The notes: generated from the letters alone by a model not told the origin. A DNA stretch of 10,934 nt from JANMZR01 sp031383555 (GCA_031383555.1 JANMZR010000431.1:1-10934), one strand, 5' to 3'; numbered from the stretch's first letter, positions 1 through 7,665 are shown. A program made the numbers and translations.

Positions 1-490
1 CTAACTTCAATTTTTGATATCCATATTTTATTTGCAAAACAGAACCTTCACTCATTTGGTTGAAATACCTTATTGCTTGAGTTGCCAATTGTTTTTTAAG
101 CCAATTAGGGTTTTCTGGCAAATCTATAAAATGATTTGGAAAAACACCTTCAAAATAAGCTTGGAATTCCCTTTCATTTTTATCGTTTATGATTTCGTCT
201 CCTGTTTTTTGATGAATATGAAGCATTTCGTGGGCCAACATATTTACAACCATTTCCATGGGAAACTCAAAAAGGTTTTCAGGAATACGTACTATTTGTT
301 TCAGGTCTTTACCAAAGTCACCTTCAGTGGTTACAACCAGTTGTTTAGCAGCATCAATTGGTTTTAGGGCTAATTCAAGGTTAGATGGAAATATATTGTA
401 TTTTTTTAATAAGGCCTTTGCGGCTAATAAAATACCTTTTTTATCAGCTATCTTTTTTATTTGAATGGCAATTTTATTGTGGTTTTTCAT
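1..490 (-). CDS. HExxH-motif putative metallopeptidase-like protein, 3' end beyond window
   Basis: I translated this by hand on the minus strand. An ATG at 490-488 opens 163 codons with no stop up to base 1, so the C-terminus lies outside the window. In-frame TAA TAA codons about 12 codons upstream bound the start. The N-terminal 60 residues are Lys-rich and helical, with no signal peptide, which suggests a cytosolic protein. Residues 85-94 read LAHEMLHIHQ, which contains the HExxH zinc-binding motif (H87, E88, H91). E106 or E108, in the NEREFQAY stretch about 15-20 residues later, could be a third, gluzincin-like ligand. HExxH with a downstream Glu is known from many zinc peptidases, but short HExxH matches also occur by chance. 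I do not recognise the family, and no substrate can be named. The gene is divergent from the secreted protein at 657 and does not appear linked to the sugar operon. Confidence 0.7.
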   Translation of the reverse strand, partial: MKNHNKIAIQIKKIADKKGILLAAKALLKKYNIFPSNLELALKPIDAAKQLVVTTEGDFGKDLKQIVRIPENLFEFPMEMVVNMLAHEMLHIHQKTGDEIINDKNEREFQAYFEGVFPNHFIDLPENPNWLKKQLATQAIRYFNQMSEGSVLQIKYGYQKLKL

Positions 491-535
491 TTTTGAATTT
501 TGCAATTTTACAATTTTTATGCTAAAAACGATTTA

Positions 536-566
536 TTAAACTAATTTTATAACGCTCATTGACAAA
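536..566 (-). promoter_or_regulatory. Weak candidate Bacteroidota promoter for the leftward gene
   Basis: On the minus strand a TTTG (566-563) is followed after 19 bases by TAGTTTAA (543-536). This matches the Bacteroidota -7 consensus TAnnTTTG at only 6 of 8 positions. It lies about 45 bases ahead of the ATG at 490. Position and orientation fit, but in such AT-rich DNA a match of this quality can easily be chance. Confidence 0.3.
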
Positions 567-575
567 ATTTCTCAT

Positions 576-607
576 TTTGATTGAAATATGTTGAATTTTT
601 ATCTTTG
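576..607 (+). promoter_or_regulatory. Bacteroidota-type promoter (-33 TTTG, N20, -7 TATCTTTG)
   Basis: TTTG at 576-579 and TATCTTTG at 600-607 are separated by 20 bases. This is an exact match to the published Bacteroidota sigma-ABfr pattern (TTTG ... TAnnTTTG). Transcription would start near 613-616, giving a leader of roughly 40 bases to the ATG at 657. No Shine-Dalgarno sequence precedes that ATG; the leader is A/T-rich, as is usual in this phylum. Both boxes, the spacing and the position relative to the gene agree. Confidence 0.72.
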
Positions 608-620
608 AATACTATTCAAA
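604..620 (+). repeat. Perfect 7-bp inverted repeat at the -7 box / transcription start
   Basis: TTTGAAT (604-610), ACT, ATTCAAA (614-620) is a perfect dyad. Its left arm shares TTTG with the promoter -7 box, and its right arm leads into an A9 tract (618-626). It could be an operator half-site pair or a small hairpin at the 5' end of the mRNA. It could also be chance, given the base composition. Confidence 0.45.
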
Positions 621-656
621 AAAAAACTCTTAACTGAAAATTAAGTTATATAATTA

Positions 657-1931
657 ATGCAAAATAATATAATTAGGGTTTTCTTTATTTTTTGTTGGGT
701 TTTTACTTTTCAAATAAGAAATTTATTGGCTCAAAACAGCCTTACAAATGGTCTAATTCTTTGTTATCCTTTCAATAAATCATATAATGATGCTGCTGGC
801 AATGGCTTTCATGCTGGTAAAAATAGTACTGATTTGGTTGCCGATCGATTTAATAGAGAAGAAAGTGCTTGCTTCTTCAATGGCATCAATTCATTTATTG
901 AAATTAATCCAACACCTTTCAAAATTGATTATTTCAGCATATCTCTTTGGATTCGGTTGGATACTCCTCCAGAGGTAAATAAACCTCAATATTTATGGTC
1001 GGCTGGTTCAAACAACGGTGAGCAGTCTATAATTTTAGAGAGAATTGGCTCCCAAATAGTTTTGAAAGCGGGAGGTGCAGTCTCTGAAACTGAAAATATT
1101 TACTGTGAATTTAGCGGAATCGGAACTAGCAAATGGTACCATTTAGTATTTCTGAGAGAGCCAAATAATATTTATTTGTTTGTAAATGGCAAACAAGTAA
1201 GCTCCCAGCCGAATATCGGTAAAGGTGCCTTTTATGGGACAGATTTTCCAAGGGTATATTTGGGAACCAGCAAACGAATCGATGGGTTTATCCCCAATTT
1301 TAATGGAATTATTGACGATGTGCATATATACGGGCGAGTGATTACCTCATTTGAAATAAATAAACTTTTTGAAGGTGAAAAACAGCCAGAAATTGAGCTG
1401 ATAATAGATAATTTAAGCCTTTGCGGTAGCGAAACAGTGTATTTTCTTATAAAAGGAGCCGCTGAAACTGCCAATTATTTATGGAAAATTGGTGACTTCA
1501 AAAAGGAAGTTTATGTGAATAAATTTGAGTTCGAAACCATAAAAAAACCAGATGACTATGATTTGGATATTTCTGTTGAAATAATTGACGACTTTAGCTG
1601 TTTTCCGCAAAAACCAATAAAAGCAACTAACAAAATAAAGGTAAAAGTATGCTCAGAATTAATAAATTTGAATATACCAGATATATTTACGCCTAATGGT
1701 GACGGTGTGAATGACAAATGGATTATCCCAAATTTGGCGAGAATACCAGAAGCCAACTTGTATATTTATAACAGAAACGGGATTTTAGTATTCCAATCGA
1801 AAGGCTATACCAAACCTTGGGACGGCACTATTAATGGTGCATCGATTGTTCCTGACAATTATAATTACATTATTCAAACTAACATAAAAGGCGAAAAGAC
1901 GATAAAGGGTTCTGTGGCGGTGGTTTGGTGA
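657..1931 (+). CDS. Secreted LamG-like protein with T9SS type B (CHU_C) C-terminal sorting domain
   Basis: This 424-residue protein begins with a signal peptide: hydrophobic residues about 5-19, with likely cleavage after the Ala-Gln at 25-26. Residues about 30-235 look like a LamG/concanavalin-A-like beta-sandwich, with the typical opening GLILCYPFN...DAAGNGFHA and closing FNGIIDDVHIYGR (215-227). Residues about 245-335 form an Ig/PKD-like beta region with Cys at 256, 314 and 332. Residues 339-424 are the gliding-motility-associated C-terminal (CHU_C) domain: FTPNGDGVNDKW at 344-355, YNRNG at 371-375, PWDG at 387-390. In the family this domain directs export through the type IX system and attachment at or release from the cell surface. 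LamG domains often bind glycans or proteins; the ligand here is unknown. No catalytic motif is visible. The gene has its own promoter candidate and converges on the sugar operon, so a functional link is not shown. Confidence 0.9.
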   Translation: MQNNIIRVFFIFCWVFTFQIRNLLAQNSLTNGLILCYPFNKSYNDAAGNGFHAGKNSTDLVADRFNREESACFFNGINSFIEINPTPFKIDYFSISLWIRLDTPPEVNKPQYLWSAGSNNGEQSIILERIGSQIVLKAGGAVSETENIYCEFSGIGTSKWYHLVFLREPNNIYLFVNGKQVSSQPNIGKGAFYGTDFPRVYLGTSKRIDGFIPNFNGIIDDVHIYGRVITSFEINKLFEGEKQPEIELIIDNLSLCGSETVYFLIKGAAETANYLWKIGDFKKEVYVNKFEFETIKKPDDYDLDISVEIIDDFSCFPQKPIKATNKIKVKVCSELINLNIPDIFTPNGDGVNDKWIIPNLARIPEANLYIYNRNGILVFQSKGYTKPWDGTINGASIVPDNYNYIIQTNIKGEKTIKGSVAVVW

Positions 1932-1933
1932 TT

Positions 1934-1950
1934 AATAAATGAGATTTATT
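1934..1950. terminator. Possible weak bidirectional terminator hairpin between convergent genes
   Basis: AATAAAT (1934-1940), loop GAG, ATTTATT (1944-1950) is a perfect 7-bp inverted repeat. It sits in the 14-bp gap between the two convergent stop codons and overlaps the last codons of the minus-strand gene. The stem is entirely A/T and so not very stable, and no long T-run follows on either strand. Position favours a terminator role; strength does not. Confidence 0.3.
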
Positions 1951-2638
1951 TATTCTGAATAAAATTTTCAGCCGACTCCCAATCCTTCTGATTATCAATA
2001 TCTACCGAATATTTTTCATCCATTTCATATTTTTTAATTTTATCAAAGTCACTGAAATTGTTTGCTTTTCGTAATTTTTCCACTTCAAATATATATATTG
2101 AACCATTAAAAGCATAAATTGGGGGGCAGTCTTGTCGCCTTGTAAAACTGCCATTTCCTTTTGAAATGGATAAATATCCATCATTTTTTTCTTCAAATAA
2201 ATTAAAGTAAGGGTTTGATTTAGAGATAGTTGTAGAAACAATTGCTTCAGTATTTTTGTCAAATAATGCTAATGCTTCTTCCAAATGAAATGGCTCTCTA
2301 ATTGGGGAAGTTGGCTGAAGTAGCACTAGAAATTTATATTTTTTGGTGGCATAAAAGTCTAATGCATGATGAAGCACTGAAAAGGTAGAACTATCATCTT
2401 GTGAAAGTTCATTTGGGCGAATAAAATCAACATTTAAGCCAATTTTATTTGCACAATTTATTATTGCATCGCTGTCTGTAGTGAGACAAATATTCTCATC
2501 ATTAGTAAATAATCTGGCATATTCAATACTATAATGTATCAAAGGTTTGCCAGCTAACTCCTTAATATTTTTACCTGGAAGTCCTTTTGAGCCTCCACGA
2601 GCAGGAATCACAAATAATATTTCGTTAAAATCTATCAA
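1946..2638 (-). CDS. legF: CMP-N,N'-diacetyllegionaminic acid synthetase (CMP-nonulosonate cytidylyltransferase, NeuA/LegF family)
   Basis: The protein transfers CMP from CTP to the nonulosonic acid, giving the activated donor for transfer. At 230 residues it has the usual length for a single-domain bacterial CMP-sialate synthetase. The nucleotide-binding signature IPARGGSKGLPGKN is at 11-24, LQPTSPIR at 107-114, RRQDCPPIYAFNGSIY at 167-182, and the acidic SVDIDNQKDW, with candidate metal-binding Asp, at 211-220. The start is TTG at 2638. An in-frame TAA lies only a few codons upstream with no ATG between, so TTG is the only reasonable initiator, and it overlaps the preceding stop as TTGA, suggesting translational coupling. 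It is the last gene of the operon. The sequence family alone does not separate Neu5Ac from legionaminic acid; the legB/legC neighbours decide that. Confidence 0.88.
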   Translation of the reverse strand: MIDFNEILFVIPARGGSKGLPGKNIKELAGKPLIHYSIEYARLFTNDENICLTTDSDAIINCANKIGLNVDFIRPNELSQDDSSTFSVLHHALDFYATKKYKFLVLLQPTSPIREPFHLEEALALFDKNTEAIVSTTISKSNPYFNLFEEKNDGYLSISKGNGSFTRRQDCPPIYAFNGSIYIFEVEKLRKANNFSDFDKIKKYEMDEKYSVDIDNQKDWESAENFIQNK

Positions 2639-3690
2639 AACTTTAAATGTTTAATATCCTCTTGGGCTTTTTGAAAATCCTCCATTCGACCAATATCAAG
2701 CCAATAACTTAATATGGGTTCTGACACCAATTTATAATTTTTATTCATAATAGAAGCCATCAAATCGGTAGCATCAAATCTTTGGTTATCAGGGATTAAC
2801 TCTACTAATTTTTTTTTGAAAAGATAAATGCCAGCATTTGAATGGAAGGTATATTTTGGCTTTTCCTTAAATCTTTTTACAATATTTTTTTCTTCAATTT
2901 CCATTACAGCATAAGGCACTTCAATATGATATGGGATAGTTGCAACTACCATATCGGCATTATCGTTTTTAAATGTTTCATATAAAATTTCGAAATCAAT
3001 ATTTGTTAATAAATCAGAATTCATTACTAATAAGGTGTCATATTCGAAATTATCGACTTTTTTTATGGCTCCAATAGTTCCTAAAGGCTCATTTTCATAG
3101 ATATATTTTATTTGGGCACCGAAATCTTTGCCATCACCAAAATAATTTACAATTTGATCTCCTAAATAATTCAAGGAAATGTAAATATCTTTTATTCCAT
3201 ATTTGATTAATTGTTCAATATTATATTGAATTATAGGCTTGCCATTGACTTCAAGAAGCGGTTTTGGAGTATTTGCTGTTAAAGGTAAAAGCCTTTCGCC
3301 TTTTCCTCCAGCCATAATTATTGCGGAGGCTGGAATATTAGCAGTATTGGCTTGTAAATCAAGTACTTGAATTAAAGTTTTATTATGATTTAGGAGAGGG
3401 ACAAATCGGATATTTTTCGACTTTAAAATGCTTACTTCCGCTTTATAATTTGTGTTTTCAAGAAAATATTTGAAATTACGATTCATAAATTTTGAAAGTG
3501 AATCTTCAACACTATAATTGTTTATCAAGCCTCGTCGGATGTCTCCATCAGTTACTGTTCCAACAATTTTTTCAAGATCATCAAAAACAAATAAAACAGG
3601 CGCAATTATTCCTTTTGCTTCATTGTCAAGCTGTTGCAAAGCTTGTCGAGCTGAAGATTCTAACTTGATAAGAAATTTGTATTTATCCAT
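2635..3690 (-). CDS. ptmE: CBS-domain sugar-1-phosphate nucleotidyltransferase, PtmE-like
   Basis: This 351-residue protein has two parts. Residues about 1-115 are a CBS-pair-like region (VTDGDIRRGL around 46-55). From about 121 there is a sugar nucleotidyltransferase domain with GGKGERLLPLTANTPKPLLE (128-147), EPLGTIGA (201-208) and the metal-binding NSD (224-226). Campylobacter PtmE has this architecture and makes GDP-glucosamine, the entry point of the legionaminic acid pathway; that substrate is inferred here from operon context. The CBS part may sense a nucleotide. The ATG start lies inside the 3' end of the NeuC-like gene (31-base overlap), immediately after a run of A, and the stop overlaps the next TTG start. 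No GlmS-like or phosphoglucosamine mutase partner (PtmF/PgmL) is in the window, so the precursor must come from elsewhere. A generic mannose/glucose-1-phosphate nucleotidyltransferase is the alternative. Confidence 0.8.
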   Translation of the reverse strand: MDKYKFLIKLESSARQALQQLDNEAKGIIAPVLFVFDDLEKIVGTVTDGDIRRGLINNYSVEDSLSKFMNRNFKYFLENTNYKAEVSILKSKNIRFVPLLNHNKTLIQVLDLQANTANIPASAIIMAGGKGERLLPLTANTPKPLLEVNGKPIIQYNIEQLIKYGIKDIYISLNYLGDQIVNYFGDGKDFGAQIKYIYENEPLGTIGAIKKVDNFEYDTLLVMNSDLLTNIDFEILYETFKNDNADMVVATIPYHIEVPYAVMEIEEKNIVKRFKEKPKYTFHSNAGIYLFKKKLVELIPDNQRFDATDLMASIMNKNYKLVSEPILSYWLDIGRMEDFQKAQEDIKHLKF

Positions 3691-4874
3691 TTTTTTTTGC
3701 CTTTTTCTATTTTGGTAGTTGGAATATCATAAAAATATTTGGTTCGAATCCCATTAAAATTGAAATTGGATAGTACTTCCATAATTTGTGATATTGCTGT
3801 ACCGTTGCCGTAAATATTTTCTACCTTTTTGCTATATTCTTGAAATTGTAAAGAAACAGCTTTTGTTATTGCGTTTTTAATACTTTCTATTTCTGTATCA
3901 CAATCAATTACCGATCCGGCTTTAATTCTGCCTTTTTGCCTATTACCAATGTTAACAGTTGGAATACCAAAAGAGGGCACCTCAATTATTCCTGATGATG
4001 AATTTCCAATAACAGCTTTTGAATATTTAATTGCTGAGAGATACCTTAAAGTTCCCAAATTTTTAAAAGCTTTTACCCTATTTGGGTTTTTAATCTCATA
4101 ATCTTTTATCATTTCAATAATAACTTGGCCATCTGCATCGGCATTTGGGTAAGTAAAAACAATTTGATAATTGGAAAAAAAATCAAGTGCTTCAATAAGC
4201 TTTGAAAATTGGGATTTCGAAGTTTCATTTTCTAAGGTTACTGGGTGGAAAGTAATTAAGAAATAAGGTGTTGTAAGATCAATTTCTAAGGATTTACCGA
4301 GTTGGTTTATTGAAATAAGGCTCATATTAAGCACATTTTCTATACCTGTTGAGCCAACATTAAATACACGCTCTGGAGCTTCCCCTAGTTGAATTACTCG
4401 GTTTTTATAAACCTCAGTTGACGTAAAATGAAGGTAAGCCATTTTGGTAATAGAATGCCTGAAAGCATCGTCCATGGCGCCTTCTGTGACATCACCTCCT
4501 GAAATATGAGCAATAGGAATTTTTAATAAAAAAGCCGCCAATGCACCGGCAAACGCTTCAAATCGGTCACCGAGAACAATAAATAAATCAGGTTTTAGTT
4601 TCTCAAGGGCCTCTGAAATTTTAATAATTCCAATACCTACACTTTTTGCAATTCCTAAACTAGTATCGTCATTTAGTTCTATATCAACTTTTTCGGAAAT
4701 GTTAAAACCGTCTTTTTCAATTTCATTAAATGTATTACCAAATTGTGGTAACAAATGCATGCCAGTTACTAATATTTGTAATTCAAAAGCGTCGTTATTT
4801 TTTATAGCCTTCATCAATGATGAAAGCAATCCATATTCGGCACGACTGCCAGTAATGACACATATTTTTTTCAT
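3660..4874 (-). CDS. legG: Hydrolysing NDP-sugar 2-epimerase (NeuC/LegG family)
   Basis: The enzyme hydrolyses the NDP-linked amino sugar with inversion at C2. In a legionaminic pathway the product is 2,4-diacetamido-2,4,6-trideoxymannose. It has the GT-B-like epimerase fold, with TGSRAEYGLL at 8-17, GDRFEAF at 102-108, SGGDVTEGAMDD at 125-136, RHSITK at 139-144, TFHPVTLE at 208-215, the nucleotide-binding GNSSSGIIEVP at 290-300 and GNRQKGR at 310-316. At 404 residues it is slightly long: the normal-looking FYDIP end (381-385) is followed by a basic tail of about 19 residues that reads across the start of the PtmE-like gene. The start overlaps the NeuB-like stop as ATGA. NeuC of true sialic acid pathways uses UDP-GlcNAc and looks similar; the LegB and LegC neighbours favour the LegG role. 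Confidence 0.87.
   Translation of the reverse strand: MKKICVITGSRAEYGLLSSLMKAIKNNDAFELQILVTGMHLLPQFGNTFNEIEKDGFNISEKVDIELNDDTSLGIAKSVGIGIIKISEALEKLKPDLFIVLGDRFEAFAGALAAFLLKIPIAHISGGDVTEGAMDDAFRHSITKMAYLHFTSTEVYKNRVIQLGEAPERVFNVGSTGIENVLNMSLISINQLGKSLEIDLTTPYFLITFHPVTLENETSKSQFSKLIEALDFFSNYQIVFTYPNADADGQVIIEMIKDYEIKNPNRVKAFKNLGTLRYLSAIKYSKAVIGNSSSGIIEVPSFGIPTVNIGNRQKGRIKAGSVIDCDTEIESIKNAITKAVSLQFQEYSKKVENIYGNGTAISQIMEVLSNFNFNGIRTKYFYDIPTTKIEKGKKKWINTNFLSS
3690..3698 (-). other. A9 homopolymer at the legG/ptmE overlap
   Basis: Nine consecutive A residues on the coding strand form three Lys codons of the NeuC-like gene and supply the A of the PtmE ATG. A -1 ribosomal shift, or one extra A, in this tract would join the two frames into one continuous protein. 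Without slippage it simply gives an overlapping start. The tract and frame relationship are directly visible; any use is unproven. Confidence 0.5.
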
Positions 4875-5878
4875 ATTTCTATCAACTCATCTTCCTTAAA
4901 GTCCCTAATGGCAGTTTTCCCTATAATTTCGTCCCAATGCATAGGGCTTAAACCATTTCCTGGGCGCTTAACAGTGAGGTTATTTTCATCAAATAATTCA
5001 CCTTTTTTTATATCTTTTAACGCCAAAATACTTTTTCGAGCAATTAACATATTTTTAAGTTCTGAATCAGTAACTTCTTTTATTCCGGAACCTGAAATCG
5101 CAATTTCTACATTTCTGATTGCCTTTACCATTGCCTTCAATTCATCAGGCTCTAAACTTGCCTGATGGTCAGGCCCTTCCATGGTTTTATCTAATGTAAA
5201 GTGTTTTTCAATAACTGTTGCCCCTAAAGCAACCGCAGCTATTGCAACTTCTATACCCTCCGTATGGTCTGAATACCCCACTTTTATATCAAATTTCTCT
5301 CTAATCGTATTCATTGCCTTTAAGTTTACATCGTGCATAGGCGTCGGATATTCGGTGTTGCAATGAAGAATGGTTATGTTTTCCTTGTCTGTACCAGTAT
5401 TTAAAATTACATTTAAAGCAACTTCAATTTCTTGCAAATTTGCCATTCCTGTTGACATAATTATCTTTTCGAAATTTTGTGACATTTTTCGCAAATAAGG
5501 CAAATTTGTGATTTCTCCAGAAGGAATTTTGCCAACAGTAATTCCCATTTTTTTTAATAAATCTATACTATCAAAATCAAAAGGCGTGGATAAGAATTTT
5601 ATTGGTTTAGTTCCACAATATTCTAATAAAACTTTGTGGTCGTCATCACTCAGTTCCAAACGTTTCAACATATTCCATTGACTTTCTTGAGCATTAGTCT
5701 GAGCTTTTTGATAATCAGCTTTTTGTGCTTTTTTACTTACAAGATTTGAAGCTTTGAAAGTTTGAAATTTCACGTAATCTACCCCTGCTTCAAAAGCAAA
5801 ATCTATCAGTTTCTTTGCTAAATTGATATCGCCATTATGGTTAACTCCCGCTTCTGCTATTATAATAGTTTGGCTCAT
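4871..5878 (-). CDS. legI: N,N'-diacetyllegionaminic acid synthase (NeuB/LegI family)
   Basis: The enzyme condenses the 6-deoxy-diacetamido-mannose product of LegG with phosphoenolpyruvate to make the nine-carbon nonulosonic acid. Length (335) and order match the family. A TIM-barrel NeuB domain covers about 1-270, with EAGVNHNGD at 9-17, YVKFQTF at 35-41, IPSGEI, and HCNTEYPTP. A C-terminal SAF/antifreeze-like domain covers 281-335, with RPGNGLSP. H205 (in YSDHTEG) and H226 (in EKHFTLDK) are 21 residues apart, the same spacing as the two metal-binding His of Neisseria NeuB (H215, H236). The ATG abuts the upstream stop (TAAATG), and the stop overlaps the next ATG as ATGA, so translation is probably coupled. 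The barrel alone cannot distinguish Neu5Ac, Leg or Pse synthase; context points to Leg. Confidence 0.9.
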   Translation of the reverse strand: MSQTIIIAEAGVNHNGDINLAKKLIDFAFEAGVDYVKFQTFKASNLVSKKAQKADYQKAQTNAQESQWNMLKRLELSDDDHKVLLEYCGTKPIKFLSTPFDFDSIDLLKKMGITVGKIPSGEITNLPYLRKMSQNFEKIIMSTGMANLQEIEVALNVILNTGTDKENITILHCNTEYPTPMHDVNLKAMNTIREKFDIKVGYSDHTEGIEVAIAAVALGATVIEKHFTLDKTMEGPDHQASLEPDELKAMVKAIRNVEIAISGSGIKEVTDSELKNMLIARKSILALKDIKKGELFDENNLTVKRPGNGLSPMHWDEIIGKTAIRDFKEDELIEI

Positions 5879-6511
5879 TTATTTTATTTTTTTTAGAGGA
5901 TTTCCTAAATATATCCCTTCTTTTTTGAGTATTTTTTTTACTATGGTGCCTGCCCCAATCAGCGTATTAGGCATAATTGCAACATTTTGATAAAAAACAG
6001 AATTACTTCCAACGAAACTGTTATCGCCAATTACAACCTCTCCATTCAATATAGCATTAACTGAAATGTGACAATTATTTCCCACTTTTACATCATGTTC
6101 AAGAACCGCCCTGGTATTAATTATACAATTATTTCCAACAATTACACCAGCATTTACAAAGGCTTGGTGCATGATGATTGTTCCTTCACCTATTTTTGAA
6201 TGTTTTGAAATATATGCTGTATTAGCAATTATAGTAGCTAATTTCCCGCCAGATTCTTTTACGATTTGGGCTAATTTAATCCTTACATCTGGCGACTTTA
6301 TCTGCCCAACTGTAATTAAAAACTCGACATTTTGCTTGGCTAAATCGGGTATTAAGTTATCATTTCCAATTATGGGATAACCTAATATTAGCCTGTTTTT
6401 TTCTGAATTCTTTTCTAAAATTCCTTCTATTTTATATATTCCGGTCGATTCAATCACTTCAATACATGAACTACAATGACCACCACCACCAATAAGTATT
6501 AGTTTTTTCAT
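5879..6511 (-). CDS. legH: NDP-4-amino-sugar N-acetyltransferase with hexapeptide repeats (NeuD/PglD/LegH family)
   Basis: At 210 residues this matches the PglD/NeuD family. The N-terminal substrate-binding domain has a Gly-rich nucleotide loop (LIGGGGHCSS, 6-15). From about residue 95 there is a left-handed beta-helix of hexapeptide repeats (for example IGEGTI, VGNNCI, VGNNCH, IGDNSF), which binds acetyl-CoA. H139 in the LEHDVKVG segment aligns with the catalytic His of Campylobacter PglD (His125). The likely reaction is acetylation of the 4-amino group made by LegC. Its ATG overlaps the LegC stop as ATGA, directly after the aminotransferase in pathway order. NeuD in sialic acid loci instead O-acetylates sialic acid; with LegB and LegC adjacent, N-acetylation is the better inference. 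Confidence 0.84.
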   Translation of the reverse strand: MKKLILIGGGGHCSSCIEVIESTGIYKIEGILEKNSEKNRLILGYPIIGNDNLIPDLAKQNVEFLITVGQIKSPDVRIKLAQIVKESGGKLATIIANTAYISKHSKIGEGTIIMHQAFVNAGVIVGNNCIINTRAVLEHDVKVGNNCHISVNAILNGEVVIGDNSFVGSNSVFYQNVAIMPNTLIGAGTIVKKILKKEGIYLGNPLKKIK

Positions 6512-7641
6512 GAATAAAATTGTTTTATCAACATTATCACCCTTTGTACTTCATCATCAGTAATATTTGTTGAACACGGCAGACTTACGCATTGTCCATA
6601 AACACTTCCTGCAACATCGTTTTCTGTAATATAGGTAGCATTTTTCATAAACGGTAAGCGGTTCATTGGTATCCAAAATGGTCTAGCTTGAATGCCGTTT
6701 TCAATCAAATATTTCAATAATTCTTGTGCTGTTGGCGTTTTTACAGTATAAAGCCAATTGTTTGCTTTAACGCCATCAGTTATTTTTTGCGGGGAAATCC
6801 CTTTAATTTTCAATAATTCTGCATTGTAAATAGCTGTAATTTCTTGTTTTCTTATCAAAAAACCTGATAACTGCTCCATTTGTGCAACTCCCAAAGCTGC
6901 CAAAATATTTACAAGTCTATAGTTGTAGCCAACTTCATCATGATCATATTCTATTGGGTCTGATTTTGCTGTAGTTGTAATGTGTTTTGCTCTTTTTGCA
7001 AGGGTTTCCTCATTAGTCAAAATCATGCCGCCACCACCTGTTGTAATTATTTTATTTCCATTGAAGCTGATCGTACCAAAAAGACCAAAAGTGCCAGCAT
7101 GTTTTCCGTTAAATGTACTTCCCAGCGCTTCTGTGGAATCCTCTACTACTTTGATATTGTAACGATTAGCAATCTTCATAAGCCTTTCCATATCACACAT
7201 ATTGCCTAATACATGTACAGGCATAATCGCCCTAATACATTTATGATGAATCAAACTGATGGTTTCATTATTGCTTTTGTAGGTATGTTTTTCAAGATAA
7301 TTTTCTAACAAATCTAAATCAATTTGCCACGATTCAAAGTCTACGTCCATTAGAATAGGCGTTGCTCCTGTATAATGAACGGCATTGGCAGATGCCACAA
7401 AGGTAATATTTGGAACAATTACTAGATCGTTATCTGATACACCTGCTAATTTGAGTGCAATATGTAATGCAGCAGTTCCATTTGATGTAGCAATCGCATA
7501 TTTTGCCCCTGTGAAGTCCGCTAATGAATGCTCAAAGCGATTGACATAACTTCCGACTGACGACACCCAACCAGTATCAAGGCAATCTTTTATGTATAGC
7601 CATTCATTGCCAGCTAGGTTGGGTATTGATAATGGGATCAT
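6508..7641 (-). CDS. legC: PLP-dependent NDP-4-keto-6-deoxy sugar aminotransferase (LegC, DegT/DnrJ/EryC1 family)
   Basis: The enzyme uses PLP and an amino donor (usually glutamate) to turn the 4-keto-6-deoxy product of LegB into a 4-amino sugar. At 377 residues it has the fold type I sugar aminotransferase signatures: TSNGTAALHIAL at 52-63, PNITFVASANAV at 77-88, EDSTEALGS at 167-175 with D168 for the PLP ring nitrogen, and FNGNKIITTGGGG at 193-205 with the Schiff-base lysine K197. The variant SFNGNK, where many relatives have SF(F/Y)(A/G)xK, is typical of the LegC/PglE-like branch as I remember it. It starts with ATG, 38 bases after the legB stop, the only sizeable gap in the operon and one occupied by a strong hairpin. 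Close paralogues such as PglE and PseC do related chemistry; PseC is less likely because the dehydratase is not PseB-like. Confidence 0.88.
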   Translation of the reverse strand: MIPLSIPNLAGNEWLYIKDCLDTGWVSSVGSYVNRFEHSLADFTGAKYAIATSNGTAALHIALKLAGVSDNDLVIVPNITFVASANAVHYTGATPILMDVDFESWQIDLDLLENYLEKHTYKSNNETISLIHHKCIRAIMPVHVLGNMCDMERLMKIANRYNIKVVEDSTEALGSTFNGKHAGTFGLFGTISFNGNKIITTGGGGMILTNEETLAKRAKHITTTAKSDPIEYDHDEVGYNYRLVNILAALGVAQMEQLSGFLIRKQEITAIYNAELLKIKGISPQKITDGVKANNWLYTVKTPTAQELLKYLIENGIQARPFWIPMNRLPFMKNATYITENDVAGSVYGQCVSLPCSTNITDDEVQRVIMLIKQFYS

Positions 7642-7665
7642 ATTTATTTTATTAAAAACACAAAT

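Noticed and set aside
14..464. Plus-strand open frames at the left end (117 and 68 residues)
   Set aside because: They are antisense to the continuous minus-strand frame with the HExxH motif and show no recognisable domain.
618..626. A9 tract in the leader of the secreted-protein gene as a phase-variation repeat
   Set aside because: It is outside the coding region, and short A-runs are common in DNA this AT-rich. It is only noted with the adjacent dyad.
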